A DNA stretch of 64,000 bases from Rhodococcus rhodochrous (GCF_900187265.1 NZ_LT906450.1:4455444-4519443); one strand, 5' to 3'; shown: positions 8,716 through 18,227, counted from the stretch's first letter. Numbers and translations: made by a program. Notes: a model not told the origin generated them from the letters alone.

Positions 8716-8724
8716 AGACACGAG

Positions 8725-8754
8725 AAGGGGAGGCACCTCGCGGTGCCTCCCCTT
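8725..8754. terminator. Bidirectional terminator between the Lrp-type and dehydrogenase genes
   Basis: A perfect 13-bp stem (8725-8737/8742-8754) with loop TCGC has AA on the 5' side and TT on the 3' side, so it can serve both convergent genes. Confidence 0.8.
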
Positions 8755-8755
8755 G

Positions 8756-8790
8756 TTCCCCTGTGCGGATCAGTTCCCTGTGCGGATCAG
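8756..8790. repeat. Tandem duplication reaching into the dehydrogenase stop codon
   Basis: TTCCC(C)TGTGCGGATCAG occurs twice in direct succession (8756-8773 and 8774-8790), differing by one C. The second copy contains the stop codon of the minus-strand dehydrogenase gene (8787-8789). It looks like a short replication-slippage duplication. Confidence 0.75.
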
Positions 8791-9872
8791 GCAGTATCGA
8801 TGCGGCGCTCGGCGATCCGGTTGGCCGCTGCGCCCGGCGTGACGCCGAGAGTGCTGGAGACGTCGAAGATCTCGGCGGTGCGCTCGAAGATCGACTCCAC
8901 TCGTGTGCGGACGACGTCGGCGGCGGATCCGTCGACCTCACCGGCGACCTGGATCAGTCCGCCCGCGTTCGCGACATAGTCGGGCACCCAGACGATTCCG
9001 CGCTTGCCCAGCAGTCCCTCCACCTCGGGCTGCGCGAGCTGGTTGTTGGCCGCACCGCACACGAGACGTGCGTCGAGGTGGGCAGCGGTGGTCGAGGTCA
9101 GCGTGCCGCCGAGGGCGCACGGCGCGTAGACGTCGGCGGACGAGGCGACGACGTTGTCGGTGACCTGCGCCGGGAACTCGTCGACCACGCGGGCGATCGC
9201 GGCGGGGTTCACGTCGGAGACGATCACCTCGGCACCGTCGGCGACGAGCAGCTTCACGAGCTCGTATCCGACCTTGCCGAGACCCTCGACACCGACCGTG
9301 CGACCCGCGAGAGTCGTTTCGCCCCAGACCGTCTGAGCGCCGGCACGCATGGCCTGGAAGACACCGAGCGCGGTCAGCGGCGAGCTGTCGCCCGATCCGC
9401 CGGCGGCGACGGTGCGTCCCACGGCGTGGGCGGTGTGCCGGCCCACCACGTCGAGGTCCTCCGCGCGGGTTCCCACATCGGCGGCGGTGATGTAGCGACC
9501 ACCGAGCGACTCGACGAATCGTCCGTAGGCGGCGAGCAGTTCGTCGTTCTTGTCCGTCTTCGGATCACCGATGATGACGGCCTTGCCGCCACCGAGGTTC
9601 ACACCCGACACCGCGGCCTTGTAGGTCATGCCCCACGACAGTCGCAGCACGTCCTCGAGCGCCGACATCTCGTCCGCGTAGGGGTAGAAGCGGGTGCCGC
9701 CGAGGGCGGGGCCGAGTGCGGTGGAGTGGATCGCGACGATGGCGCGCAATCCGGTGGCCGCGTCGTGATGGAACACGACCCGCTCGTGCGGACGGTCGGT
9801 CAGGCGGGCCGAGCGGCCGAACACGCCGTCGGACGTGGTGAACTCGGGGAGGTCGAGGGCAGAGGTGGTCAT
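8787..9872 (-). CDS. Val/Leu/Phe-type amino-acid dehydrogenase
   Basis: The 361-residue protein belongs to the Glu/Leu/Phe/Val dehydrogenase family, which oxidatively deaminates an amino acid to its 2-oxo acid with NAD+. Visible features are the GGTRFYPY and GMTYKAAVSGVNLGGGKAVI block with the catalytic lysine region (~75-100), TAADVGT, and the NAD-binding GLGKVGYELVKLL (~185). CGAANNQLA and PDYVANAGGLIQV follow. Its size fits Val/Leu dehydrogenases rather than the ~450-residue glutamate enzymes. AAAGGAA precedes the ATG at 9872. It lies 35 bases downstream of the indolepyruvate oxidoreductase gene on the same strand, so deamination and oxidative decarboxylation of the resulting oxo acid are probably coupled. 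Confidence 0.88.
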   Translation of the reverse strand: MTTSALDLPEFTTSDGVFGRSARLTDRPHERVVFHHDAATGLRAIVAIHSTALGPALGGTRFYPYADEMSALEDVLRLSWGMTYKAAVSGVNLGGGKAVIIGDPKTDKNDELLAAYGRFVESLGGRYITAADVGTRAEDLDVVGRHTAHAVGRTVAAGGSGDSSPLTALGVFQAMRAGAQTVWGETTLAGRTVGVEGLGKVGYELVKLLVADGAEVIVSDVNPAAIARVVDEFPAQVTDNVVASSADVYAPCALGGTLTSTTAAHLDARLVCGAANNQLAQPEVEGLLGKRGIVWVPDYVANAGGLIQVAGEVDGSAADVVRTRVESIFERTAEIFDVSSTLGVTPGAAANRIAERRIDTA

Positions 9873-9907
9873 CGGTGGGTTCCTTTGCAGCAGAGGGTGT
9901 ACGTGCG

Positions 9908-12900
9908 TCAGAAGTCGGTGTCGATGCCGAGCTCGGCGAGGCGGGCCCGGTACTGCTCGACGGAGCGGAGCTTGACGTCCTCGTAGCCGCGCACCATGTC
10001 GGGCAGGGCCGCGATCTCGGCGGCGCGGTCGTAGGAGTCGACGTCCAGGTCGGCGGCGAGCCGCTGGATCGTGGCGGTGTAGTGGGCGAGCAGAGCACGC
10101 TCGACGCGGCGGACGTGGGCGTAGCCGAAGGGATCGAGCTTCGTGCCGCGCAGACGCTTCGCCTTGGCCAGAGCCTTCAGCGCGACATGCGATTTCGGTC
10201 CGAAGCCGACCTTCTTCTCACGGCCGAGTGCGCGCAGCGCCGGCGGGTGCAGGCGGTAGGTGAGCTTGCGCCCACCGGGGACCTGGCCCTGTACCTCGTC
10301 GAGGAAGGCCGGGTCGACGAGCATGCGGGCGACCTCGTACTCGTCCTTGTAGGCGGTGAACTTGAACAGTCCGCGGGCGACGGCCTCGCTGAAGTCCGTG
10401 CGGTTCGTGACGCGCCGCTCGGCTTCCCAGGCTGCCTGCACCTGCGCGATGTAGCGGGTGGCGAGGGCTTCGCTCTGGAAGTCGATCAGCGACGCGGCGC
10501 GGATCCGCACGAGCCGCTCGACCTCACCGGTGAAGGTGGTGCCGGCGAACAGACGCTCCGGTGCGACGGTGGCGGCGCGCTCCGTGCGGGCCGGTTCGGT
10601 CGCGGCGGCGAAGGCCGCGGGATCCGCGACGGCTACCCGGCCCCAGCGGAAGGCGGCGATGTTGGTCGCGACGGCCACACCGTTGATCTCGATGGCCTCC
10701 TCGATGGCCTCGGCGGGGATCTCGAGTCCACCAAGCTGGTGGGCGGCGCCCACGACGAGGAAGTTCGCGGCCGAGGTCTCACCGAACAGCGCCTGGGCTG
10801 CGGCGAGGGCGTCGAACGAGACGGTCGTGCGGGTCGCGGTGTCGAGGCGGGCGAGCAGGTCCTGCTCGTCGGGGTGCCGGACGGAGCGGTCGTAGACCAT
10901 GTCGCCGGTGGGGACGCGGCTCGTCGACGCGACCGCCACGGTCTCCTCACGGTTCGCGTAGGCGAGGTTCTTCGGCTCGGTCGCGGTGAGCAGGTCGAGC
11001 GCGAGCAGAGCGGTGGCACCGCCCGGGCCGACGCGGTTGCCGGGCTCGAGTCCGTCGGCGGCGAAGCGCAGGTGGGAGACCACCGGGCCGGCCTTCTGGC
11101 TCATGCCGATCTGGTCGAGCGACTCGACCTCGAACCCGGCGCGCAGCGCGGCCGTAGCGAGCACCTGGTTGACGGTGACGATGCCGGTGCCGCCGATGCC
11201 CGCGAGGAAGACGTTGCGGGTGCCCTTCGGGGTGTCGATGGCGGCGTCCGGGATGCGCGGCGGGGTCGGAGCCTTGCGGCGCTTGGGCTTCTCCGGCGAC
11301 GTCTCGACGGTGACGAAGGACGGGCAGTCGCCGTCGAGGCACGAGTAGTCGGTGTTGCAGGAGGTCTGGTCGATGCGGGTCTTCGAACCGAACTCGGTGT
11401 CGACCGGCTGCACCGACAGGCAGTTGCTCTTGACGCCGCAGTCGCCGCAGCCCTCGCACACCGCTTCGTTGATGACGACGCGGGTGGTGCGGGCGGGCAG
11501 GGTGCCGCGCTTACGCTGACGGCGCGCATCGGCGGCGCAGTGCTGGTCGTAGATGAGCACGGTGACGCCCTCGATCTCGCGCAGCAGCTTCTGCGCCTCG
11601 TCGAGCCGGTCGCGGTGCCAGACCTCGGTGCCGCGGGCGAGGGTGCGCTTGCGGAGGCGCTTCGGTTCGTCGGAGCAGATGATGATCTTGCCGACGCCCT
11701 CGGTGGTGAGCTTGTGGGTCAGTGCCGGGATCTTCAGGGCGCCTTCGGCGTCCTGCGCGCCGGTCATCGCGACGACGTCGTTGTAGAGCAGTTTGAAGGT
11801 GATGTTCACGCCGGCAGCGACGCACGCCTGGACGGCGAGCTGGCCGGAGTGGAAGTAGGTTCCGTCGCCGAGGTTCTGGAACATGTGGCCGATGTCGGTG
11901 AACGGCGCCTGCCCGATCCACTGCGCACCTTCGCCGCCCATCTGGGTCAGGCCGGTGACAGCGCTGTCCTTGCGGCCCGACAGGGTGACGAGGGTGTGGC
12001 AGCCGATGCCGCCGCCGCCGATCGAACCCTCCGGCAGTGCGGTGGAGCGGTTGTGCGGGCAGCCGCTGCAGAAGTAGGGGGTGCGCTGGGTGGACAGCAC
12101 CTCGAGCGACAACTGCGGCAGGGGTGCGGGGCCGAGTTCGACGTGGCCGCGCAGCACGCGACGCAGCGGGCCGCGCAGGCGACCGGCGGTGAGTTCACCG
12201 TCGACGGGCACGAGCGGGCGGCCGTCGGCGTCCTTCTTGCCGACGATCTGCGGGGCGTTCGCGGTGCCGTAGAGGATCTCGCGGATCTGGGTCTCGACGA
12301 AGGCGGTCTTGTCCTCGACCACGATCAGTTCGTCGAGGCCGCGGGCGAATTCGCGGACGATCTCGGGACCGATGGGGTACGGCATGCCGATGCGCAGCAG
12401 GCGGATGCCGGCGCGGTGCAGCGCGGCGTCGTCGACGCCCAGGTCGAGCAGGGCCTGACGCAGGGCGTCGAAGGTGGTGCCGGTGGCGGCGAGGCCGACA
12501 CGGGCCTGCGGCGGATCGACCTCGATCACGTCGAGGCCGTTGAGGCGGCCGTACTCCTGGACGATCTTCCAGCGCGGTCCGTAGAGGTCGGCCTCGGCGA
12601 AGACGCTGTCGCCGGGCGCGGCCATGGGACGCTGCTTGTAGACGAACGGCCGTCCTTCCCATTCGATCTCGGGGACCGTGATGGGCAGGTCGGAGATGGA
12701 GCCGTCGACGGACCAGGCGCCGTCGGCGACATCCGCGACGATCTTGAGGGCGACGAGACAGCCCGAGGCACGCGACAGCGCGACGCCGTGCAGGCCCATG
12801 GTGACGATCTCGGCGGCGTTGCGCGGGAACAGGACCGGGATGCCGAGGGCGGAGAGGGACCGCTCGCTGACGGCGGGCACGGTCGACGACTTCGACGCGG

Positions 12901-13366
12901 GGTCGTCGCCCACCATGAGCAGCACGCCACCGTTCGGGTTCACCCCGTACATGTTGGCGTGACGCAGCGCGTCGGTGGCGCGGTCGAGTCCGGGGCCCTT
13001 GCCGTACCAGACGCCGACGACGCCGTCGTGGGTCGGTGTGCCGGCGCCGAGCTGTCCCTGGCTGCCCCACACGGCGGTGGCGGCGAGTTCCTCGTTGAAT
13101 CCGGGCACGAAGGTGATGTCGTGCTCGGCGAGGACCTTCGGCATGCCGTGGAGCATCTTGTCGAGACCGCCGAGGGGGCTGCCCTGGTATCCGGAGACGA
13201 AGGTCGCCACCCGGCGACCGTCCCGCATGGCCCGCACCTGCTGCTCGACGAACAGGCGGGCGATGGCCTGCACGCCGGTGAGGAGCACGGTGCCGGAGCC
13301 CGAGCGATATCGGTCGTCGAGGTCGTAGGGAAGTCGTTCGCTCTCCCGGATTACGGTCTCGGTCAT
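9908..13366 (-). CDS. Fused indolepyruvate:ferredoxin oxidoreductase
   Basis: The 1152-residue protein fuses the domains that are separate IorA and IorB chains in archaea. The N-terminal part has pyrimidine-domain motifs (FVSGYQGSPLGGLDK), the middle carries the thiamine-diphosphate domain (YFCSGCPHNRST, GGGGIGCHTL), and a cysteine cluster (CEGCGDCGVKSNC and CNTDYSCLDGDCP) can ligate 4Fe-4S clusters. The C-terminal third is the gamma domain (NVFLAGIGGTGIVTVNQVLA). Members convert aryl or branched 2-oxo acids to acyl-CoA, reducing ferredoxin. The ATG at 13366 (MTETVIRE) is chosen; an in-frame GTG at 13414 would add 16 residues. The dehydrogenase gene follows in the same operon. The true oxo-acid substrate is not known. 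Confidence 0.9.
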   Translation of the reverse strand: MTETVIRESERLPYDLDDRYRSGSGTVLLTGVQAIARLFVEQQVRAMRDGRRVATFVSGYQGSPLGGLDKMLHGMPKVLAEHDITFVPGFNEELAATAVWGSQGQLGAGTPTHDGVVGVWYGKGPGLDRATDALRHANMYGVNPNGGVLLMVGDDPASKSSTVPAVSERSLSALGIPVLFPRNAAEIVTMGLHGVALSRASGCLVALKIVADVADGAWSVDGSISDLPITVPEIEWEGRPFVYKQRPMAAPGDSVFAEADLYGPRWKIVQEYGRLNGLDVIEVDPPQARVGLAATGTTFDALRQALLDLGVDDAALHRAGIRLLRIGMPYPIGPEIVREFARGLDELIVVEDKTAFVETQIREILYGTANAPQIVGKKDADGRPLVPVDGELTAGRLRGPLRRVLRGHVELGPAPLPQLSLEVLSTQRTPYFCSGCPHNRSTALPEGSIGGGGIGCHTLVTLSGRKDSAVTGLTQMGGEGAQWIGQAPFTDIGHMFQNLGDGTYFHSGQLAVQACVAAGVNITFKLLYNDVVAMTGAQDAEGALKIPALTHKLTTEGVGKIIICSDEPKRLRKRTLARGTEVWHRDRLDEAQKLLREIEGVTVLIYDQHCAADARRQRKRGTLPARTTRVVINEAVCEGCGDCGVKSNCLSVQPVDTEFGSKTRIDQTSCNTDYSCLDGDCPSFVTVETSPEKPKRRKAPTPPRIPDAAIDTPKGTRNVFLAGIGGTGIVTVNQVLATAALRAGFEVESLDQIGMSQKAGPVVSHLRFAADGLEPGNRVGPGGATALLALDLLTATEPKNLAYANREETVAVASTSRVPTGDMVYDRSVRHPDEQDLLARLDTATRTTVSFDALAAAQALFGETSAANFLVVGAAHQLGGLEIPAEAIEEAIEINGVAVATNIAAFRWGRVAVADPAAFAAATEPARTERAATVAPERLFAGTTFTGEVERLVRIRAASLIDFQSEALATRYIAQVQAAWEAERRVTNRTDFSEAVARGLFKFTAYKDEYEVARMLVDPAFLDEVQGQVPGGRKLTYRLHPPALRALGREKKVGFGPKSHVALKALAKAKRLRGTKLDPFGYAHVRRVERALLAHYTATIQRLAADLDVDSYDRAAEIAALPDMVRGYEDVKLRSVEQYRARLAELGIDTDF

Positions 13367-13685
13367 TGCGTACCACCCGTTCTTCGTCGCGGCGTTCGAT
13401 TGTGTCTGCGCCACTTCGATCGCGTCATTTGGTACAGCAATGGTTGATTGAGCTAGGCGATCTCGTCAACAAAAGATTTTCGAGCGCATCATTTCGCTCA
13501 AATGTGACGCACCGCACACACCTGAAGTGTGCACGGTGCTCAGAATCACCACCCGCCGCGAGCACGGGTGGTTCCACCTCTCCCCCGGTTCACGGACCCG
13601 CCGGAGGCGCGGACCGGGTTGCCGTCGCCGCCGGGAGGGTAGCCCTCGGTAGCCGGTATCGGTGTCCGGACGCCGCACCCGGTGA
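13367..13685 (-). promoter_or_regulatory. Upstream region of the oxidoreductase-dehydrogenase operon
   Basis: No gene was found here. The part near 13430-13560 is richer in A+T and contains GAGCG-N8-CGCTC (13481-13498) and CACAC-N5-GTGTG-type small palindromes, reminiscent of the palindrome before the Lrp-type gene. These are candidate regulator sites, and the operon promoter should lie here. The precise -35/-10 elements could not be assigned. Confidence 0.35.
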
Positions 13686-13720
13686 GGTGCTGCCGGTTCA
13701 GACACAGAGCCGGCAGCACC
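13686..13720 (-). terminator. Terminator of the SPW-repeat protein gene
   Basis: An 11-bp stem, GGTGCTGCCGG (13686-13696) against CCGGCAGCACC (13710-13720), lies about 50 bases beyond the stop codon of the minus-strand SPW gene. Confidence 0.6.
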
Positions 13721-13768
13721 GTCCGGGCCCCTTCATTCCGGGTTACTGCATCCGGGGTTACTGCGCCG

Positions 13769-14209
13769 TCAACGCGAACGGTTCATCATCCCGGTCCCCA
13801 TCGCGGCCGTGGCCAGACCGAGAACACACACGACCACGCCCACGATGATGTGGGACCAGATCATGGATGTACTGGTCTCGACGCCACTGACCAACCACGG
13901 CGAGAAGATCAGCCACAGACCGAGCAGCGGCGCGACGAACGCCAGGCCGTGGGTGCGGCCGTAGGCCGAACCGAGCGCCATGGCGAGCAGTGCGACCGCG
14001 AGGCCGCAGATCAGATTGGTGGTGGCGAGTGCGGTCTGATCGGCGAATCCGATGATCCAGGCGGATGCCGCCGCGTACAGACCGGCAACCATCATCAATC
14101 CGTCGGTGACCTGGACTGTGGGCTGTTCGCCCATCCGGTCGTAACGTTCGCGCATCTCGACGATGTCGGGATGGGTGTGCATTGCAGAATGAGCCGATGA
14201 TGTCGACAT
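13769..14209 (-). CDS. SPW repeat membrane protein
   Basis: The 146-residue protein has a hydrophilic N-terminus rich in Ser and His, then four membrane helices forming two repeats. The second repeat carries the SPW signature (LWLIFSPWLVSG) and the first has the related SAWIIGFADQT. Role unknown; such proteins are common in actinobacterial membranes. The start at 14209 (MSTSSAH) lies behind GAGGAGATGAGG; upstream in-frame ATG codons at 14218 and 14266 are less well placed. Confidence 0.8.
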   Translation of the reverse strand: MSTSSAHSAMHTHPDIVEMRERYDRMGEQPTVQVTDGLMMVAGLYAAASAWIIGFADQTALATTNLICGLAVALLAMALGSAYGRTHGLAFVAPLLGLWLIFSPWLVSGVETSTSMIWSHIIVGVVVCVLGLATAAMGTGMMNRSR

Positions 14210-14341
14210 TGTCCTCATCTCCTCGTGGGTGAGAAGTCCGAGGGGCCCTCCTGGGTCCGACACCATTATCGTCGTCCTGGGCGGGATGTTGCCGTAGGGC
14301 AGAAAGTCCCTACTTGGTGATCTCGGGCGTGATCGACGGCG

Positions 14342-15373
14342 TCAGTCGGGTGTCGCGTCGGGGACGAGGACGGCAGCGCCGCGCACGCGGTCGCCGGCGA
14401 GATCCGCCAGCGCGCGGTCGGCGTCGTCCAGCCCGTATCGCATGGTCGCGACCCTGATGCGGTGCTGCCCGGCGAACGCGAGGAACTCCCGGGAGTCCTC
14501 TCGGGTATTGGCGGTCACCGACCGGATCTCGCGCTCGTAGAACAGGTGCCGCTGATAGTTCAGCTGTGGGACGTCGGTCAGGTGGATGCCGGCGATCGAG
14601 AGGATGCCGCCGCGGTCGAGCGCTTCGAGCGCGGGCGGCACGAGGTTGCCGACGGGCGCGAAGAGAATGGCGGCGTCGAGGGGCACCGGCGGTGCGTCCG
14701 CGGCGCCCTGCACCGACGCGGCCCCGAGTTCGCGGGCAAGATCGCGCGCGTCCTCGCTCCTCGTCATGACGTGCACCTCGGCACCTCGCGCCAGGGCGAC
14801 CTGCGCCGCGATGTGGGCGCTGCCACCGAAGCCGTAGATGCCGAGCCTGCCGCCGTCGGGGACCGAGGCGCGCTTCAACGCGCGGTAGCCGATGATGCCG
14901 GCGCAGAGCAGCGGGGCGAGTTCGACGTCGTCGTATCCGTCGGGCAGCGACAGGGCGAAGGCCGCCGGTACGGCGACGAACTCGGCGTACCCGCCGTCCT
15001 CGTCCCATCCGGTGTATCTCGAATTCGGACAGAGGTTCTCGTCGCCCCGGCGACAGTAGCGGCACTGCCCGCAGGTCGAGCGCAGCCAGGCCACGCCCAC
15101 GCGGTCGCCGACGGCAAAGCCCTCGACCGCCTCCCCCGCCCGATGGACCACACCGACCACCTCGTGCCCCGGGACGACACCCACCCGGTGGACGGGGAGA
15201 TCACCCTCCGTGACGTGCAGGTCGGTGCGGCACACACCGCACGCCAGCACGCGCACCAGCAGATCGTTCGGTCCGATCTCCGGCAGCGGAACGGATTCGA
15301 ATCGCAGGGGGTGGCCGGCGACGGGGCCGGGTTCCACCACTCGCCACGCTCGCATCGATCGGGGTTCGTCCAC
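14342..15373 (-). CDS. Zinc-dependent alcohol dehydrogenase
   Basis: The 343-residue protein is a medium-chain dehydrogenase. The catalytic zinc site is formed by CGVCRTDLH and GHEVVG (residues ~45-75), the structural zinc site by [15 protein letters not shown] (~105-120), and the cofactor-binding loop is [16 protein letters not shown] (~180). It would oxidise alcohols or reduce aldehydes with NAD(P). The GTG at 15373 has GGGAGG at good spacing and is preferred to the ATG at 15355. It is divergent from the hemerythrin-like gene, with only 54 bases between the starts. Confidence 0.88.
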   Translation of the reverse strand: MDEPRSMRAWRVVEPGPVAGHPLRFESVPLPEIGPNDLLVRVLACGVCRTDLHVTEGDLPVHRVGVVPGHEVVGVVHRAGEAVEGFAVGDRVGVAWLRSTCGQCRYCRRGDENLCPNSRYTGWDEDGGYAEFVAVPAAFALSLPDGYDDVELAPLLCAGIIGYRALKRASVPDGGRLGIYGFGGSAHIAAQVALARGAEVHVMTRSEDARDLARELGAASVQGAADAPPVPLDAAILFAPVGNLVPPALEALDRGGILSIAGIHLTDVPQLNYQRHLFYEREIRSVTANTREDSREFLAFAGQHRIRVATMRYGLDDADRALADLAGDRVRGAAVLVPDATPD

Positions 15374-15427
15374 GGCTCTCGCCTCCCGTGTGTTTGCCGA
15401 TCTCGACACCGGTGAACCCCTTCTTAC

Positions 15428-16012
15428 ATGAGCAGCACAGAAGGTTCCGCCGATTCGCACGACACCGCTCAGGATGTCGTCACCATTCTCACCGAGGACC
15501 ATCGGGAGATGCTCGAACTTCTGGGCCGAGCGGAGACCACGCTCGACGCGGAGGAGCGCCGCGACCTCACCGACTCCGTAATCGCCGAGGTGATGAGGCA
15601 CTCCGTCGCCGAGGAGATGTTCGTCTATCCGGAGATGGAGAAGCACCTCCCCGGGGGCACGGAAGCCGTCGAGCACGACAAGAAGGAGCACGACGAGATC
15701 GTGCAGGTGATGAAGCAACTCGAGGGCGCCGACGCGTCGAGTGCGGAGTTCACGACCCTGGTGAAGAAGTTGCAGGAGCTTCTGAAGCACCACGCCGATG
15801 ACGAAGAACCCGACCAGTTCCCGGCATTGAGGGCGCATCTCGGGCACGACACCCTCGTGGAGGTGGGCACCAAGGTGCAGGCCGCCAAGAAGCTGGCCCC
15901 GACCCGGCCGCATCCGTCTGCGCCGCATTCCGAACTGTTCCACAAGACCGTCGGCCCGGGAGTCGGCATGGTGGACCGACTGCGCGACGCCCTGACCGGA
16001 CGCAATACCTGA
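15428..16012 (+). CDS. Hemerythrin HHE-domain protein
   Basis: The 194-residue protein has a four-helix hemerythrin-like domain in residues ~15-140. Metal-ligand candidates lie in [42 protein letters not shown] and [16 protein letters not shown]. The C-terminal ~50 residues are Pro/His-rich and probably flexible. Such proteins bind di-iron and are linked to oxygen or nitrosative/oxidative stress sensing. A strong terminator follows. Confidence 0.85.
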   Translation: MSSTEGSADSHDTAQDVVTILTEDHREMLELLGRAETTLDAEERRDLTDSVIAEVMRHSVAEEMFVYPEMEKHLPGGTEAVEHDKKEHDEIVQVMKQLEGADASSAEFTTLVKKLQELLKHHADDEEPDQFPALRAHLGHDTLVEVGTKVQAAKKLAPTRPHPSAPHSELFHKTVGPGVGMVDRLRDALTGRNT

Positions 16013-16018
16013 GCGACC

Positions 16019-16064
16019 CGAACCCGACCCGGCGCGGCACCCCCGTCACGCCGGGTCGGGTTCG
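16019..16064. terminator. Bidirectional 16-bp terminator between convergent genes
   Basis: CGAACCCGACCCGGCG (16019-16034) pairs perfectly with 16049-16064. The right arm lies inside the last codons of the DUF421 gene, whose stop codon is at 16046-16048, so coding sequence and terminator overlap. Confidence 0.82.
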
Positions 16065-16525
16065 TCCGGTGCGCCGTCCCGAGCTCTCGTCCGGACGAAG
16101 AACGAGATCTTCCCGTTCGTCTCGAGCACCGCGAGATCGATGTCGGCGAACCGCCGGATTCCCTCCTGCCGCGCGGCGGCCATGAGGTCGTCGAGGGACA
16201 GACGTTCCCGTTTCAGGTTCTGCAGGTCGGGTTCGCCGTCCCGGACGATCACCACGGGGACCCCGTGGGTGATGCCGCGCATCCGCGGAAAGCGGGCGTT
16301 GATCATCGACAGGGCCAGGGTCAGCACCGCGAAGACACCGATGGTGAGGACCGCACTCGTCATGGACACGTCGTCCTGCGTGATCCCCTGCTGCACGAGA
16401 TCTCCCATGGCCACGAACAGCACGAGCTGGAAGGTGCTCAGTTCGCCGACGCTCGACCGGCCGACGAGGCGGGTGATCCCCCACAGGAACAGGAACAGGA
16501 CGAGCGCGCGGATCACGATCTCCAT
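16046..16525 (-). CDS. DUF421 (YetF-like) membrane protein
   Basis: The 159-residue protein has three N-terminal membrane helices (ALVLFLFLWGITRLVG, FQLVLFVAMGDLV, AVLTIGVFAVLTLALS) followed by a cytosolic DUF421 domain (GVPVVIVRDGE, LSLDDLMAAARQEGI, FADIDLAVLETNGKISFF). The conserved RRFADIDLAVLE segment is typical. Function unknown. Its ATG overlaps the TGA of the upstream gene (ATGA at 16522-16525 read on the minus strand), so the two are translationally coupled. Confidence 0.82.
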   Translation of the reverse strand: MEIVIRALVLFLFLWGITRLVGRSSVGELSTFQLVLFVAMGDLVQQGITQDDVSMTSAVLTIGVFAVLTLALSMINARFPRMRGITHGVPVVIVRDGEPDLQNLKRERLSLDDLMAAARQEGIRRFADIDLAVLETNGKISFFVRTRARDGAPDEPDPA

Positions 16526-17046
16526 CAGGGCACCAACCAGGTATCGAAATAGATTGTCACTGCCGATTTCTCGCCGTCCATCACCGAGACGGAGCCCGAT
16601 TCGCCCCGTTGTCGTCCGGACCGGATCCGCACGTCGAGCGCGAAGGTGAACTCGTCGCCGGGCGGCGGATCGAAGGTCAGGTACGCGAGCCCGCCTCCCG
16701 CGGTCTCCGAGGACGGTTCCGGCAACCGGCCCCGCATCTCGAGGATCTCGAAGTAGGACGTGTCGACCGCCAGGACGATCTCTTCGTCGAAGCCATCCTC
16801 ACGGCGCACCGTCACCTCCCACGGGACGTCGAGCCCGGCACGCGCGATGCGCGGATAGGTCAGGTCGAGCTCGTACCCGCCGCCCTGCGCAGTGGCCGTC
16901 GAGCTCCGCACGCCGAGGAAGCCCAGCATCCCGGCCACCAGCACGATCACGAGCAGGGACGCTGCGGCGGTCCGCAACCGCGCGACACCCTTGCTGCGCG
17001 CAACCTTCCCGACATCGTCGAGGGTGGACTCCGGCCTGCTGTCCAT
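16525..17046 (-). CDS. Membrane-anchored protein of unknown function
   Basis: The 173-residue product has one transmembrane segment at ~31-50 (AAASLLVIVLVAGMLGFLGV). A predicted extracytoplasmic beta-rich domain follows (YELDLTYPRIARAGLDVPW, EEIVLAVDTSYFEILEM, EFTFALDVRIRSGR). I do not recognise the family. The start MDSRPEST at 17046 is chosen. It overlaps the DUF421 gene by four bases, so the two proteins probably act together at the membrane. Confidence 0.65.
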   Translation of the reverse strand: MDSRPESTLDDVGKVARSKGVARLRTAAASLLVIVLVAGMLGFLGVRSSTATAQGGGYELDLTYPRIARAGLDVPWEVTVRREDGFDEEIVLAVDTSYFEILEMRGRLPEPSSETAGGGLAYLTFDPPPGDEFTFALDVRIRSGRQRGESGSVSVMDGEKSAVTIYFDTWLVP

Positions 17047-17243
17047 TTCTCCACGTTGGCACAGGAGCAGCGTGCAGACGGTGTGTATCGACGGGGTGTT
17101 TGGGCTGCACGCCCATGGGTAGTCGCATATAGCACCACGGGCCAACCGAGGCGGCGTCGAGACGAGGCGCCGCGGGGTGCCTTCTCAGGCGCGCCTTCTC
17201 GCGCGACGCGTCTTCGCACGACAATCGGCATTCGAGAAGCAAC

Positions 17244-18158
17244 ATGTTTCGTCATACAGACCATCTGCAGTTCGACGTCAAGCCGGAGAAGCCCGACCCC
17301 GTCTACGCCCGCAAACTCCAGGAGTTGATCGGCGGAGCGTACGGCGAGATGACCGTGACCATGCAGTACCTGTTCCAGGGCTGGAACTGTCGAATGCCCG
17401 GGAAGTACAAGGACATGATCATGGACGTCGCCACCGAGGAGATCGGGCACGTCGAAATGATCGCCACCATGGTGGCGCGTCTCCTCGAAGGCGCACCCGC
17501 CACGGAGTCGACCAAGAACGCCGCCGCCGACCCGGTGGTCGCAGCGGTACTCGGCGGCATGGATCCGCGGCAGGCCATCGTCTCCGGTGGCGGCCCCACC
17601 CTCTCCGACAGCAACGGTGTGCCGTGGAACGGCCGCTTCATCGTGGCCAGCGGTAATCTTCTCGCCGACTTCCAGGCCAACGTCGCCGCCGAAGCGCAGG
17701 GCAGGGTGCAGACCGCGCGGCTGTACCACATGACGGACGATCCGGGTGTAAAGGACATGCTCCGCTTCAACCTCGCCCGCGACACCTACCACCAGAACCT
17801 GTGGCTCGCCGCCATCGAGGAGTTGAAGGCCGATGGCATCGAGCCCGGCCCGATCGCACCGAACGCACTGTTCGACGAGGAGCACTCCGAGCACGCGTCG
17901 AGCCTGTGGCACCTGTCCGACGGCGCCGCCGCCGATCAGGGCCGCTGGGCACACGGCACCGGACCCGACGGCACGACCCCCATGTCGTTCCTCGCCGATC
18001 CCGTCCCGCTGGGCGACGTGGCGAGTGCGCCGCCGCCGGACCCGAAGCTGTACGCGACCTACGACGGGTCGCAGGGCAAGCCCCGTTCTGCCGCAATGGG
18101 AACGGAGAAGGGACTCGTGGGCAAGGTCAAGGACGCCCTCGACCCCGACACCCCCTGA
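17244..18158 (+). CDS. Manganese (non-haem) catalase
   Basis: The 304-residue protein has the four-helix dimanganese catalase fold. Carboxylate and histidine ligand positions are visible in GGAYGEMTVTMQYLFQGWN, DVATEEIGHVEMIATM, NVAAEAQGRVQTARLYHM and LARDTYHQNLWL. The C-terminal tail after residue ~235 is Pro/Ala-rich. It disproportionates hydrogen peroxide in the cytosol. GAGAAGC lies just before the ATG at 17244. A strong terminator follows, so it is probably transcribed alone. Confidence 0.9.
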   Translation: MFRHTDHLQFDVKPEKPDPVYARKLQELIGGAYGEMTVTMQYLFQGWNCRMPGKYKDMIMDVATEEIGHVEMIATMVARLLEGAPATESTKNAAADPVVAAVLGGMDPRQAIVSGGGPTLSDSNGVPWNGRFIVASGNLLADFQANVAAEAQGRVQTARLYHMTDDPGVKDMLRFNLARDTYHQNLWLAAIEELKADGIEPGPIAPNALFDEEHSEHASSLWHLSDGAAADQGRWAHGTGPDGTTPMSFLADPVPLGDVASAPPPDPKLYATYDGSQGKPRSAAMGTEKGLVGKVKDALDPDTP

Positions 18159-18171
18159 TCCATCCTCGAGG

Positions 18172-18206
18172 CAACCGCCCCGGCTCCCCGCGAGCCGGGG
18201 CGGTTG
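18172..18206 (+). terminator. Terminator of the manganese catalase gene
   Basis: A perfect 15-bp stem (18172-18186/18192-18206) with loop CCCGC lies 13 bases after the catalase stop codon. Confidence 0.85.
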
Positions 18207-18227
18207 CGCGTGAAAGTACCTTCCCGA

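Noticed and set aside
9875-13447. A 1190-codon open frame on the plus strand opposite the oxidoreductase gene
   Set aside because: It is the mirror of the minus-strand gene in GC-rich DNA; its translation is Gly/Asp/Val/Arg-rich without recognisable domains, while the minus strand gives a complete conserved enzyme.
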